Assembly: GCA_905221605.1 (NCBI GenBank)
Contig: CAJNDS010001068.1
Location: 177,501 to 241,500 of the forward strand
DNA from: Symbiodinium natans
Lineage: Eukaryota; Sar; Dinophyceae; Suessiales; Symbiodiniaceae
Direction of reading: 5' to 3'
DNA length: 64,000 nucleotides
This document shows, piece after piece, positions 11,205 through 22,571 of the stretch. How positions within the stretch are numbered: the stretch's first letter is position 1; every line of letters starts with the position of its first letter. Made by a program: the position numbers and the translations under genes. The notes under the pieces are model-generated. The model was given only the letters and a program-made list of their open reading frames with translations. It was not told where the DNA came from and did no database searches.

Positions 11205-11335
11205 TTGCTTCTTTCCGTTCCCTTCAGAGTCTCCACATGGCAGCTCCCGCAAGCACTGGCTTCGCCTCGTCTCCCGCAGGCCTCGGCTTTTTGGGGCGGA
11301 AGGAACTTGGGTTTTCGGGCCTCAGGGGTTTAGGG

Positions 11336-11450
11336 TCTACAGGGTTTAGGGTTTAGGGTTTAGGGTTTAGGGTTTAGGGTTTAGGGTTTAGGGTTTAGGG
11401 TTTAGGGTTTAGGGTCTAGGGCTTAGGGTTTAGGGCTTAGGGCTTAGGGC
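11336..11450 (+). repeat. Interstitial telomeric block, TTTAGGG to CTTAGGG
   Basis: About eleven perfect heptamers, then several GGGCTTA. Confidence 0.93.
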
Positions 11451-11592
11451 AGCTTAGGGTTTACTTTGGGGTTGGGGCCTTTAGGGCCTTTAGGGCCTTT
11501 AGGGCCACTAGGGGGCTGACTATGACTCTGGTAACGTAACACAAGTTCCTCAACAGCCACCCAGTCAAGCGGCGCCCTCTCTTTCTCTCTCG

Positions 11593-11652
11593 CCCTAAAC
11601 CCTAAACCCTAAACCCTAGACCCTAGACCCTAAACCCTAAACCCTAAACCCC
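11593..11652 (-). repeat. Interstitial telomeric block, CCCTAAA
   Basis: About eight heptamers including two CCCTAGA. Confidence 0.9.
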
Positions 11653-11766
11653 GTCTCTGAAAGCTTTGTAGGAACCAGGTGCTTCCAATGCCTTCTGAGC
11701 CGCAGATTGAGCACTCTCCGACGTTGAAGTTCAGGATCTGCAGGATCTCCTGGTATACGCCCCCAA

Positions 11767-11895
11767 CTTAGGGTTTAGGGCTTAGGGGCTTAGGGCTTAG
11801 GGCTTAGGGCTTAGGGTTTAGGGTTTAGGGTTTAGGGTTTAGGGTTTAGGGTTTAGGGTTTAGGGTTTAGGGTTTAGGGGTTTAGGGTTTCGGGC
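11767..11895 (+). repeat. Interstitial telomeric block, CTTAGGG then TTTAGGG
   Basis: Several GGGCTTA, then about ten perfect TTTAGGG heptamers. Confidence 0.93.
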
Positions 11896-11979
11896 GTAGG
11901 GTTTGTTATGGGACTCTACCTTGAGCCCCTGAATTGGCAGTCTCGGGTTTGGGGAGTCTTTTCTCAGGTGCCATACAAG

Positions 11980-12114
11980 GGCTTAGGGCTTAGGGCTTAG
12001 GGTTTAGGGTTTAGGGTTTAGGGTTTAGGGTTTAGGGTGTAGGGTTTAGGGTTTAGGGTTTAGGGTTTAGGGTGTAGGGTTTTGGGTTTAGGGTTTAGGG
12101 TTTAGAGTTTAGGG
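11980..12114 (+). repeat. Interstitial telomeric block, TTTAGGG
   Basis: About 18 heptamers starting with three GGGCTTA and including two TGTAGGG. Confidence 0.93.
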
Positions 12115-12640
12115 TCTCTTCGTCCTCTTCCTTCATGCCCACTTTCACGGATCTGCGAGCGGTGTATCCGCTGCACAAGGCCTTCCAAAGACACTCTAAC
12201 TCAACTGGAGGGGCTCTTGACATGAACCACGGAGAGGCCTCCATTTTCCGCAGTGTTTTTCACGTGTGTTTGGGAAAGGCACGGAAGCTTGCGGTTCGCG
12301 CCGCGTTTCATGGCAGGTTCCTGGGACTTCTAGTTGGGTTAAGACTTTGGGTCAGATGGCTTTCTGGTATCTCAATAAGACCCAACCCTTGGACACCCTG
12401 AAGAAGTCTCAACGACCCCCGACATTGCCTGCCAAGTCTTGCACGCCGTAGTAAACGCCTGCAGGCGTGGGAAACTTGCTACGAAACTTGCTACTCTACA
12501 CAAGCTCAAGCGCAACTAAGGGCTTGGGCTTGAAGGGCCGTAAGACCCTAGACCCCAAACCCCGAACTTTAGATGCCAGCTTGCAACCAAAAACGACCCC
12601 ACGCCTTTCTCTTGACAACGAGGGGGCGGAAGGAGAGAAG
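12115..12640. other. Spacer, no gene seen
   Basis: Unique sequence. An 88-codon open frame at 12,135-12,401 has no recognisable motif or splice context. Confidence 0.35.
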
Positions 12641-13000
12641 GGGTGGGGGGGGGGGGGGGGGGGGGGGTAGGCTTCAGGGCAGGGGCCCGATCAACATGGA
12701 CGATCAACATGGACGACATCTTTGAATCTACCTTGATGTATGTATATTTCTATATAAACAAATAGACCCCCCCCGAGCCCCCCCGGGCCCCCCCAACCCC
12801 CCCCACCCCACCCCCCCACCCCCCCACTCCCCCCACCCCCCACCCCCCCACCCCCACACCCCCCACCCCCACCCCCCCCCCCACCCCCCACCCCCACCCC
12901 CCCCCACCCCCCCCCACCCACCCACCACACCCCCCCCAACACCCCCCCCCCACCACCCACCACCCCACCCCCACCCCCCCCCAACCCCCCCCCACCAGAC
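12641..13000. repeat. G-run followed by C-rich (CCCCCCA)n tract
   Basis: A G-run at about 12,643-12,667, then a short unique segment, then about 230 bp (12,764-12,993) of C-runs broken only by single A or T. Long Gly- or Trp-rich open frames across it are low-complexity artefacts. The minus strand has strong G-quadruplex potential. Confidence 0.93.
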
Positions 13001-14582
13001 GTGAAAGTTCTGCATCCGTAGCTTACATCCGACCCCCTTCACCCGCCAGACGTGAAAGTGCCACTTCTGCATCCCAACCCCACTCCCACGCACCTCCGCA
13101 TCGTGGGCTGGTGCAGACACTAAGTGCGCGCGAAGCACGCACGTGTGTCTATATATGTATATATTACCAACAATCAAAAACCAATATAGTTTGTGCTAGT
13201 CTGACTATACCGAATTGTGAAACAGCTCTTATCAGAAGAGGACGCGTTGGTCATTGAGGAGAAGTTCGGGAGGGCAACACCGGAGGACCGAAACGCTAAC
13301 ACACTAAGACCGAAGCCCCCCCTAGGGTTTGGAGTTTAGGGTTTAGGGTTTAGGGTTCGGGGCTTTAAGCCCGAAACCGACGGCCGAAAGCCAAAAACCG
13401 AAACCTCTCCCCCCCCTTGGCCGCCTGATTGACGACCGGCATGTTAACCTGGACGGCTCCTGCTTGATTTGATGCTGTTGGGCAGGGGGGGCGGGGGGGG
13501 CTTGGCGGGGTCCTTGATTTGAAACTCGCCTCGAGGCTTCGAGAAGGTTCAGGGACTCTTGAGAGTGTGCTTCGAGGAGTTCAGAACCTTTCAGGCTTCA
13601 ATGCCCTGTCTCATCACCCGCAATTGGCTATTTCGTGGTATTGCTAGCCTCATTTTTTTCACTATGACTGTTATTGTAACTCTGTATTATTATTCGTATT
13701 ATTGTCAATGTTTTTGGAATTATTGGTACTTGCAAAGCCTGGACACATAGCACCTGCTCGCCCTAAAACTCGAAGCCACCGAATTCCAAAAGAGCAAGCT
13801 GGACCTCTGCGAAGCCAGAGCATGCTGCGAGCAAGTTTAGGGTAGTTTAGGATAGCTTAGGGTTTAGGGTTTAGGGCTTAGGGTTCCCCAGCCCTAGGCC
13901 CTTTTTTTATAAGAGCATCACTAGATTACTATGTCTGATTATTGCATACTATATTGCAATAGCACGAGATGGCTTTGCTATCTACGAAGGACACATCGAG
14001 GGAGGCCTGGCGACTCCTTCTTCCGCCACGAGCCTGCCTTCTAGCCGCTACGTAGAAGCCCTTAAAGTAGGAACCCGGTTCTCCTGCACGGCACTCTGCG
14101 ACTACTCGGATCCAAAGCTCTTGTGTGGACCAACTTGGGCCAAAGCTGCCGGGAGGGGGTTGGCTCAGGTCTGCGAGGGTCTTCAGCTCTTTAAGCTCTA
14201 CCCTCAAATCCCCAAACCCGAAACTTTCCCCCGAACAAAAAGTTCGGTGGGGGGGTTGGGGCGAAACAAACCCCACTAGCCCCGCTAAACGACATGGCTT
14301 CGGGGTCCAAGGATATGGCCGGGCAGTTGGGATCCCAGGGATGACATGTTGGGTTTGCACGTTTCGGGTTTGGAGCTTTGGGGTTGTGATGTCTGCGACT
14401 TCGAGGTCCAAGTAAGCCTGCTGTGGGCGGCCCTACTGGTGTTGTCCAGGCTCACATGCCTAAGGCTCTAGGCTTTGAGGACTTTAGTATACGTTAACCC
14501 CTCCCTCCTCCCCACACAGTCAGGGCGCAGCTGCACATCCTACAGCAGCTTCACCAGCACCCCAACAGCCTCAGGAGCCTTC
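13001..14582. other. Mostly unique spacer, no gene seen
   Basis: It contains short TTTAGGG clusters at about 13,326-13,362 and 13,855-13,885, and an AT-rich segment at 13,630-13,730. A 160-codon minus-strand open frame (13,929-14,411) and an overlapping 96-codon plus-strand frame have no motif I recognise. I do not call them genes. Confidence 0.4.
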
Positions 14583-14766
14583 TCCCTAAACCCTAAGCCC
14601 TAGGACGTCTAAACCCTAAGCCCCAAGCCCTTAGCCCTAAGCCCTAAACCCTAAAACCTAAACCCTAAACCCTAAACCCTAAACCCTAAACCCTAAACCC
14701 GAAACCCTAAACCCTAAACCCTAAACCCTAAACCCTAAACCCTAAACCTCAACCCTAAGCCCTAAG
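14583..14766 (-). repeat. Interstitial telomeric block, CCCTAAA
   Basis: About 25 heptamers, with CCCTAAG at both ends and a perfect core. Confidence 0.95.
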
Positions 14767-15345
14767 CGGGGGCATCTCCTGCACCTTGGGTGGTGGCCGC
14801 GCCAGCACCTCCTGCTTGAAAGGCTCGGGGGACTTCGTGTCTAGGATCTTTGGGGTTTAGGGTGATGGGGTTTAGGGTTTAGGGTTTAGGGTTTAGGGTT
14901 TAGGGTGTAGGGTTTGGGGTTTAGGGTTTCGCGTACATAAACGTACATGCGTGTATGAAGCGGCTTAGGAGAGCCCCGAAGCCCCGAGCATCAGCACAGC
15001 ATTCCCCAACTCCCGATGAACAACCAGGAAGCAACATCGGGCAAACGGACATTTCCCAAAGTCGGGGCACCCCGTTTTCTGCCCCCAAAATACTACAATC
15101 CCATCATACGATAGGACCCCAAAACAGTACCACCCAGTCACCCAAAATGGGGGGTCAACGATGATCTGCCAAATAGTAGGATCCCCTCATAATAAGGATC
15201 CCAAGAAGTACCCCTAAACCCTAAACCCCAAAGCGTAAACCCCCCCAAAAAAATCTAGCCCCCCGCCTTCAACACCGAGCGCAGGCGCTGGCCCTCGCCT
15301 GGACCAGCTACGACTGGAAAAGGGGGGACGTGCGGTTGCTGAACG

Positions 15346-15875
15346 TCCTGGGTTTAAGGTTGAGGGTTTAGGGTGTAGGGTTTAGGGTTTAGCTTCGGGT
15401 TTTAGGGTTTAGGGTTCAGGGATGTTTAGGGTTTAGGGTTTAGGGTTTAGGGTTTAGGGTTTCGGGTTTAGGGTTCAAAAGCTCTAAGGGCTTTCAGGCA
15501 TTTTCTCAGCGGTTGGCCTCGCAGGTCGGCCACGCGCCAGGCAGTCGCCTGGAGATCCGACTCCACGACGCGGTGGGCCTGGAGGGGTTTAGGGTTTAGG
15601 GTTGAGGGTTTAGGGTTCAGGGTTTAGGGTTTAGGGTCCCTACTCTACGCCCTAAGCCCTAAATCCTAAACCCTAAACCCCAGGCCCTAAAACCCTAAAC
15701 CCTGAACCCTTAAACCCTCTTTTGCCCCCCGCGGGGTTGAACAGAGCTACCAAGACAGAGTTTAGAGCTTGGGATGTAGGGGCTCGCTGTTGCCGGGCCG
15801 AGCCTGAGCCTAAAAACCTCACCCTAAACCCTAAACCCTAAACCCTAAACCCGAAACCCTAAACCCTAAACCCAC
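15346..15875. repeat. Cluster of short telomeric blocks in both orientations
   Basis: TTTAGGG at 15,348-15,476 and 15,586-15,636, CCCTAAA at 15,650-15,718 and 15,820-15,873. Spacers are 100 bp or less. At about 15,637-15,655 a G-strand tract meets a C-strand tract almost head to head (GGGTCCCTACTCTACGCCCTAA). Confidence 0.9.
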
Positions 15876-16278
15876 ACGCCCAAAATCACTGCGCGAGATC
15901 CTGAATCACACGCCTCGGCCGACACACCGTTCCGGAAGCAGGACGAAGACGTGGCTGCGGCGACCGCAGCCGCCGCCTGCGCAATGCGTGGAAAGCACAA
16001 GAATCGTGGTAGATGTTTGTAGTTACGCCCCTATGATACCTGAATAGCCCCCAAATAACCCCTACATAACCCTTAAGGTCCCTTATAAGGGTCCCTCCTT
16101 TAGTCCCTTGATTGAGACATGACTTGGGAACGAAAAACCCTGAAGCAACCCAAGGCCAATCTTACACCTCCACCTGCCTCCAAGGCAGTGCTCCTATTCT
16201 TCTAAGAAGGACCCTAAACCCGAAGCGCCAAACCAGAATCCCAAAACCCCAACCACAGCCCTAAACCCTATAGTAGAA

Positions 16279-16377
16279 GCCAAAAAGTTGGAAACTCAAT
16301 AGCCTCAATCCCTAAGAGTAAGGTATAGGGAATCCCAGCACTATTTGTCCTTAAACAGGTTTCCAACTTTTTGGGGT
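16279..16377. mobile_element. MITE-like element, AAAAAGTTGGAAAC inverted repeats
   Basis: Left CCAAAAAGTTGGAAAC pairs with right GTTTCCAACTTTTTGGGG across about 70 bp of unique DNA. The terminal sequence resembles that of the element at 45,621-45,758. Confidence 0.75.
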
Positions 16378-16833
16378 TTATGGTAAACCCTTAATTAACC
16401 CTAAACCCTGAACCCTAAACCCTCAACCGGGCACCTCCTCCACACGGGCCTCCAGGGTGACTTGGTGGCCTCAGGCGGCAAGTTGGGGGTGAGCAGGGGC
16501 CGTAGGGAGGGACGAGCAAGGATGCTGACGCAGTCTGGAATAGGGTTTAGAGTTTAAGGTGGAGACTAGTCTTGGGTTTTGGGCACCCCTCGACCCGAAA
16601 GACTCGCAGCCCCCCCGGCACTCAATTAGGGCTTGCGCGCCGCTCCGCGCGGCTCTCCCGCGCGAGCTGCGAGGCCTCACGGCCCTGGCACCTGGGTCTT
16701 AGGGTCTAGGCAGGTTCAGGTTTTGGGCCTCAGGGTACAAGAGGGTTTGGGAATTGGGGTGCAGGGTTTAAGGTCTTTGGGCGCCTCATCGCGCAGCGGA
16801 AGGGACTTCCATGAAAATGGCGAATGGCGCTTT

Positions 16834-16835
<2 letters not shown>

Positions 16836-16869
<34 letters not shown>
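16836..16869 (+). repeat. Poly-G tract, 34 G
   Basis: An uninterrupted G homopolymer. Overlapping Gly- or Pro-rich open frames are artefacts of it. Confidence 0.97.
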
Positions 16870-16873
<4 letters not shown>

Positions 16874-17847
16874 AATGTCACGAAGGAAGTTGGCTTCTTC
16901 ATCCCACCCGATGCCCGTGCAGGGGTCCACCCCACCCATATTTTCCTTCTGACGCCCGACCATACCACTCTTGTAGGGCTGGCAAATTGCTCCTGCCTGA
17001 AAAAAAGCAAGGGTTGGAAGGGTTGAGAAGGGTTCCACCCCCCAGAAGGCCCAAGGCTACTGGCTTAAGGGGGTCCCTCAGCCCTTGCGTACGTCAATGA
17101 CCACACACGCGCTAAGGGCTACTCTTCAGGACAGCACTTCCAAGCAATAACGCGAATGGCTGCCAGGTGTAATCCTAATAAGGGGATCCTACTACTCTTC
17201 AATGGTCCCTCAACCCGAAACCCCAGAAAGCCCATGATCTCAGAAAGTGCAAACACTCCGAAGACTCCCGTGGAACCGTCCCGAAGGTGGTACCCTTGGA
17301 TTTTAGGGCCATATTCGGAGTACATTTAAGGGAAAACCCGAAAGATACCAAAAAAACACCCAAAAAGAACCCCCACCCCACCTCTAGGGGTGCAGCCTGA
17401 TAGGGGTACAAGTCTGAACCCCTTGTTACCACGGCCCCGTAAAATCTCTAAGGCTCGACCCCTGAAACCCTGCAAAGCAGCTGGACTCCGAAATCCCGCC
17501 TTTCAATCTCTGCGAGAGCCTCCGTCTGAGCCCGCTGTTCCTCCCAGTCTCGGCTTATGGAGTTAGAATGCACTAGTTGGAGTTAAGGGTTTAGCGTTTA
17601 GGGCTTAGGGCTTAGGGTTCAGGGTGTGAGCTCTTAGAAGAACGCGAAAGCTAGGAATCTGAAGCCCTCAAAACCCAGCCCTTAAACTCTTAGGCTTTCG
17701 GGCTTAAACCCTAATTGTTGAGAGCTCCGCACGCCCTCCAAAGACCTGCAACTGACAGAGCCAAAAACCTTGCGCTGGCGCTGCCGAAACAGGATGGTCA
17801 GACAGCTAGCGCTGGTACACCTGCGGCTCCACCAGGACAACCAGGAT
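16870..17847. other. Spacer, no gene seen
   Basis: Unique DNA with a short telomeric cluster near 17,588-17,625. There are overlapping open frames of up to about 155 codons on both strands, none with a recognisable domain. Confidence 0.35.
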
Positions 17848-17922
17848 GGGCTACTATACCCGATAATCCCTTAAAAGGCCCTTAATAGGGTTCATTATGG
17901 GGATTTTAAGGCCTAATAGCCC
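17848..17922. mobile_element. MITE-like element, GGGCTACTA/TAATAGCCC
   Basis: Left GGGCTACTATACCCGATAAT then CCCTTAAAAGGCC; right GGGGATTTTAAGGCC then TAATAGCCC. The two ends are imperfect inverted repeats of about 24 bp around a short loop. Confidence 0.65.
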
Positions 17923-18081
17923 ATGCTGGAAGGCCTTTTCCACAAGACGGCGCGTCAGCTGGACTTGAGTCGCAGGGTGTATACAGCAGACGTGGAGGAA
18001 GGTTTTGCGGGCATTGAGACCGCCGCTGCAGATCGCAAAAGCATCCCGCGGCCAAGCATGGCAGAGCAAGGAACATGGCAA

Positions 18082-18219
18082 AGGTTTAGGGTTTAGGGTT
18101 TAGGGTTTAGGGTTTAGGGTTTAGGGTTTAGGGTTTAGGGTTTAGGGTTTAGGGTTTAGGGTTTAGGGTTTAGGGTTTAGGGTTTAGGGTTTAGGGTTTA
18201 GGGTTTAGGGTTTAGGGTT
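18082..18219 (+). repeat. Interstitial telomeric block, perfect TTTAGGG
   Basis: About 19 heptamers without visible mismatch, so young or recently homogenised. Confidence 0.97.
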
Positions 18220-18605
18220 GCCGTGGCCTGGACTACTGCTGCTGGCTGCCCAAGATACAGGGCTGCAGCACTCCAGGCGTCATAACAAGGAGGCCTCAAG
18301 CTTCGAGAGGGGAAGATGGGAAACCTGTTGCCTGACGTCAGGAGCGGATGGGCGAGCTGCCTCGTCGGCGGAGAAGCTGCCGTCTGAGAGAAACCAACCC
18401 CGGCCCACAGCTTGCGTGTCTGCCCCCTAACCCTTGAACCCTGAACCCTAAGCCCTCCACCTCCAACCGCCTATGCAGGGCATGCTTGACAGAGAGTTGG
18501 CCTTTGGAAAGCTCCCTCTGCACCGGCAAGTGCAGGGAATGGGCGGAGTCCGTACGGCAGACGTGTCACTGCGAGGTCAGCTAAGCAGTTGAAGGGAAGC
18601 CATGA

Positions 18606-18706
18606 GGGTGGTTGTCAAAATTATGATCCCTTTTGGGGTACCCTAAATATTAGGTGCCGAATTGTAGTAGGGATCCAAAAAGGGACCATGATTTTGACAA
18701 ACACCC
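18606..18706. mobile_element. MITE-like element, GGTGTTTGTCAAAAT termini
   Basis: Left GGGTGGTTGTCAAAATTATG then ATCCCTTTTGGGG pairs with right ATCCAAAAAGGGACCATG then ATTTTGACAAACACCC. The roughly 35-bp imperfect terminal inverted repeats in a 101-bp element are a strong MITE signature. No transposase is encoded. Confidence 0.8.
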
Positions 18707-18919
18707 AATGAGGAAACAGGAGCCTGTGAGCACGCTTGGCGGCTGATCCCTAGCTTGCCAGCGACAGCCTCCAGCTGGGCGGCAGTCCCACCCCAAATAG
18801 AACACCTCAAAAGGGTACCCCTATTTTCAAGAGTTACACAGTCGAAGCCTCGCTGTGCCCAGTTCGGGAAAGTTTTGGAAGTGGAATTTCCAGGGCTTGG
18901 GATGCTCACACTTTCCGAA

Positions 18920-19120
18920 AAACCCCAAACCCCACACCCCAAGCCCGCAACCCAAAACCCCCAAAACCCCCAAAACCCCCAAAACCCCCAAAACCCCCAA
19001 AACCCCCAAAACCCCCAAAACCCCAAAAACCCTAAAAACCCTAAACACCCTAGAAACCCTAGAAAACCCTAAACACCCTAAAAACCCAAAACCCCCAAAA
19101 AAACCCAAACCCCACGACAC
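18920..19120 (-). repeat. Variant telomere-like array, CCCCCAAAA
   Basis: About 10 copies of a 9-bp CCCCCAAAA unit, then CCCTAAAAA/CCCTAGAAA units. The 9-bp period keeps frames open and creates spurious Pro/Lys/Thr and Gly/Phe/Trp open frames on both strands. Confidence 0.9.
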
Positions 19121-19187
19121 CCCAAACCTCCTTCCATGGGCTTTGGCCTCGGCGCCCAGCTCTGCACTGCGCACGGACTCTTTCGCC

Positions 19188-19189
<2 letters not shown>

Positions 19190-19221
<32 letters not shown>

Positions 19222-19243
19222 TTTATTTATTTATTTATTTATT

Positions 19244-19285
<42 letters not shown>

Positions 19286-19300
19286 TTATTTATTTTTATT
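19190..19300. repeat. (TA)n and (TTTA)n microsatellite
   Basis: TATATA tracts flank a TTTATTTA tract, followed by a C-run at 19,306-19,319. Confidence 0.95.
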
Positions 19301-19600
19301 TGCTACCCCCCCCCCCCCCAGAACCCACCGTAAGCACAGTGTAAGGGGGCGGGGTGTTTCCCCGAAGGCTGCGATACAATAAGTGCCATATCTGGCGAGC
19401 CACCCCTTTAATCTGATGGGTAAGGGCAGTGTGGGGAGGTGGAGGTTGGACCCTCCCCGCCGGGTCGCACGCAGCAGAATTCACCAAGCTTGCATCCTAA
19501 ATAATTTGAACACCAAGATAAGCCGTTTGTACGCAAAGTTGTTCTAGTAGCTGACAAACAAGCCCTCCCTATGTTTATTCGTTTAAAGCTGAGATACAGA
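19301..19600. other. Spacer, no gene seen
   Basis: Unique DNA with no recognisable coding or structural signal. Confidence 0.4.
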
Positions 19601-20440
19601 CCCTAAAGGTTTAGGCTTAAACCTATTCCAAAGCCTTAAAGTTTCCCTCGCCACTAGAGAGAATTTCACTTAACCCTATTCGTTGACGGTTTAGGCTGAC
19701 AGACTGGCACCTGGTCCAAAATCTGTTGTTTTCCCTCGTCACTGAAGGCATTTCGCAAATTCCCAGACCCTATTCCCTAAAGACACTTTAATAAAGCCCA
19801 GACCCTATTCCCATACTTTCAACGAAAATTGTTTAAGAATATTCGTGCTTCCTATTCCTGAAAACCCTAAAATTTATTGAAGGTTTAGGCTGAAACCTAG
19901 TCAAGAACCTTACGTTTCCCTCGCCACTGAAGGCATCTCGCCAAAGCACAGACCCTTGTCCCTCAGCTATAAAGCCCAGACCCTTCTTCACACACTTAAA
20001 ACAAATATTGGTGGTCAGGCAGCCTATCTCTTGAAGGTGTAGGCTGAAGCCCAGTCCAAAGCCTTATGTGTCCCCGCGTCACTAATGGCATTTCACTAAA
20101 GCCCAGACCATATTCCCTAAACAAATTTTACTAAAGCCCGGACCCTATTCCCTTACTTTCAACGGAAGTTGTTTAGGAATACTCAGTCTTCCTATTCCTG
20201 TAAAACGTTTCCCTCGCCAATGAAGGCATTTCGCTATAGCCCAGACCCTTTTCCCTAAAGAACTTTTTCTAAAGCTCAGACCCTATTCCCGTACATTCAA
20301 CGAATATTGTTTAGGAATAGTCATGCTTCCTATTCCTGTAAACCCTGTAATTCATTGAAGATTTCGTCTGAAACCCAGCCCATAACCTTACGTTTCCCTC
20401 GCCACTGAAGGCATTTCTGTTTAGGAATTATCTTGCTTCG
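19600..20440 (+). repeat. Degenerate tandem repeat with GTTTCCCTCGCCACTGAAGG motif
   Basis: The motif GTTTCCCTCGCCACTGAAGG recurs near 19,646, 19,730, 19,912, 20,068, 20,207 and 20,390. It alternates with GCCCAGACCCTATTCCC and GTTTAGGAATA...CTTCCTATTCCTG. Spacing is irregular, about 85-185 bp, so this is an old satellite. The tail up to 20,600 keeps the GTTTAGGAAT and GGTGCCTGCGGGGT pieces. Confidence 0.85.
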
Positions 20441-20879
20441 GTGCCTGCGGGGTGTATCCTTCATGTTTAGGCCCACTCCTGTGAACCCTAATTGTTAAAC
20501 ATTCTGGCTGAAGCCTTGTCCAAAACCTTACACTAAGACCCGATTGCTTCAATGATTTTTGTTCAGGAATGATCATGCTTCGGTGCCTGCGGGGTCTTAA
20601 TGTCTCAGCCCTATCTAAACCTTTGCTCCTAGTTTAGGGTTTAGGGGTAGGGTTTCGGGTTTAAATTTTGAGGTCCAGGGTTATTCTTGGTTCTTGGTTC
20701 GGACCCGGTTTTACTTAAAACGGGTAATTTCCAAATATACGTATCAGAGTTTTCTGTGCTCATATTTATGTAGGACTTCTTGAGCTACAGTAAGAAATAT
20801 GAACTTAATACTTTGCTGCTGTATAGCGAACAACAAACCAAGACAGCTGCCCTGAATCAGACTGAATGACTCAAGTTTG

Positions 20880-20900
20880 CCCCCCCCCCCCCCCCCCCCC
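20880..20900 (-). repeat. Poly-C tract, 21 C
   Basis: An uninterrupted C homopolymer. Confidence 0.97.
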
Positions 20901-20969
20901 AGAACTCATGGCGATGAGCTTCTTCCTTAAGGTGGGTTTGGGGGGAATCCAACTCGGGGATTCTTGGTG

Positions 20970-21805
20970 CCCATGGTCTGGGCACCGTGTTAATTAACAG
21001 GGGGCCCGTGTTAATTAACACGGCCGGAACCAAGAACCAAGAACCAAGATTCCCAGAAAAGTCTTGGGACGAGTCTCATTTCCCAGTGGATGGGGGCATG
21101 TTAATTAAAACGGTCCCCGTTTTAAATAAAATTCCTGGAACCAAGAACCAAGAACCAAGATTCCCAAAAAAGTCTTGGGATGAGTCTTGGTTCCTTAGGG
21201 ATGGGGGCGTTTTAATTAAAACGGGCCCCGTTTTAATTAAAACGCCTGGAACCAAGAACCAAGAACCAAGAACCAAGATTCCCAGAAAAGTGTTGGGATG
21301 AATCTTGGTTCCTTGGGGGTGGGGGCGTTTTAATTATAAAAAAAAAATTTTTAATTAAAACGCCTGGAACCAAGAACCAAGAACCAAGATTCCAAGAAAA
21401 GTCTTGGGACGAATCTTGGTTCCCAGGACCTGGGTCCGTCAGGTTGAAGAGCCAGGCAATTCACACGGCCCTCTACCTCGGGAACCAAGATTCGTCCCAA
21501 GACTTTTCTGGGAATCTTGGTTCTTGGTTCTTGGTTCCAGGCGTTTTAATTAAAACGGGGCCCGTTTTAATTAAAACGCCCCCATCCCCAAGGAACCAAG
21601 ACTCATCCCAAGACTTTTCTGGGAATCTTGGTTCTTGGTTCTTGGCTCCAGGCGTTTTAATTAAAACGGGGCCCGTTTCAATTAAACGCCCCCATCCCCA
21701 AGGAACCAAGATTCGTCCCAAGACTGTTCCGGAAATCTTGGTTCTTGGTTCTTGGTTCCATGCGTTTTAATTAGAACGGGGCCCGTTTTAATTAAAACGC
21801 CCCCG
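20970..21805. repeat. Head-to-head mirrored array of about 111-bp units with TTAATTAA palindromes
   Basis: Four plus-oriented units start at the GGAACCAAGAACC motif at 21,026, 21,137, 21,248 and 21,366. Three inverted units follow, with TTGGTTCCA ends near 21,540, 21,650 and 21,760. The centre lies near 21,455. Each unit carries the palindromic module GTTTTAATTAAAAC-GGGCCC-GTTTTAATTAAAAC. In the first unit both halves read GTGTTAATTAACA(C), so the change keeps the palindrome. Open frames through the array (82-108 codons) are repeat artefacts: the period is a multiple of three in most units. Confidence 0.92.
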
Positions 21806-21889
21806 GGAAAAGTGTTTTTTTAAATGGTCTTTCATACTCAAACAACCAAATATCGAGCGTTTATGTCTTTGAGGGTGGGTTCTGGGGGG

Positions 21890-22110
21890 GTGGGGTACCT
21901 TTTATTTATATTTATATCTATAAATATTTATATTTATTTATTTATGTATTTATTTATTTAAGTTTGTATTTACATTTATGTTTATATTTATATTTATGCC
22001 TATATCTACATTTTTTATCTAATTGTTTACTTATTGATTTTATTTATTCATTTAACTAATTATTTAGTTTATTTTCATTTTGTTTTTTTTGGGGGGGGGC
22101 GGGGGGGGGT
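21890..22110. repeat. AT-rich TTTATTTA low-complexity tract ending in a G-run
   Basis: Degenerate TTTATATTTA/TTTATTTA sequence at 21,900-22,090, then TTTTTTTT and G-runs at 22,083-22,110. Confidence 0.85.
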
Positions 22111-22357
22111 GTTCTGTTTAGGGTTTAGGATTTAGGCTTAGGGTTCAGAGTTTAGAGTTTAGGGTTTAGGGTTTAGGGTTCAGCAGCTCCGGGTCGAGCA
22201 ATCTCCAGTAGAGCCGCTGTTTGGGCTCTCGAAAAAACCCACCCACCCAGACAATCCCAAAACATTCAGAAATATAAAGTTTACATTTTTCATTAGCAAG
22301 CCTTGTCCTCCAACCTCACTCTGTCATGGGCCATCCTACCCACCCACCAGAAAAAGG

Positions 22358-22571
22358 CGGGGGAGGGGGGGCGGGGGGGGGGGGGGAGAGGGAGGAGAGA
22401 GGGGAGGGGGGGGGGGGTGGGGGGGGGGTTGGGGGGGGGGGTGGGGGGGGGGGTGGGGGGGGGGGTGGGGGGGGGGGGGGGGGGGGGGTGGGGGGTGGGG
22501 GGGGGGGGGGGGGGGGGGTGGGGGGGGGGTGGGGGGGGGGTGGGGGGTGGGGGGGGCGGTGGGGGGGGTGG
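22358..22571 (+). repeat. G-rich (GGGGGGGT)n low-complexity tract
   Basis: About 210 bp of G-runs separated by single T, A or C. Six overlapping Gly- or Pro-rich open frames of up to 123 codons arise here and are artefacts. It has very high G-quadruplex potential on the + strand. Confidence 0.95.

Noticed and set aside
12691-13177. Gly/Val/Trp-rich open frames of up to 149 codons
   Set aside because: They come from the (CCCCCCA)n tract; three frames are open simultaneously.
13929-14411. 160-codon minus-strand gene
   Set aside because: No domain, an overlapping 96-codon frame lies on the opposite strand, and there is no splice or codon support.
20970-21805. CRISPR array or integron-like attachment array
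   Set aside because: Units are continuous tandem copies in mirror orientation without unique spacers or an integrase.
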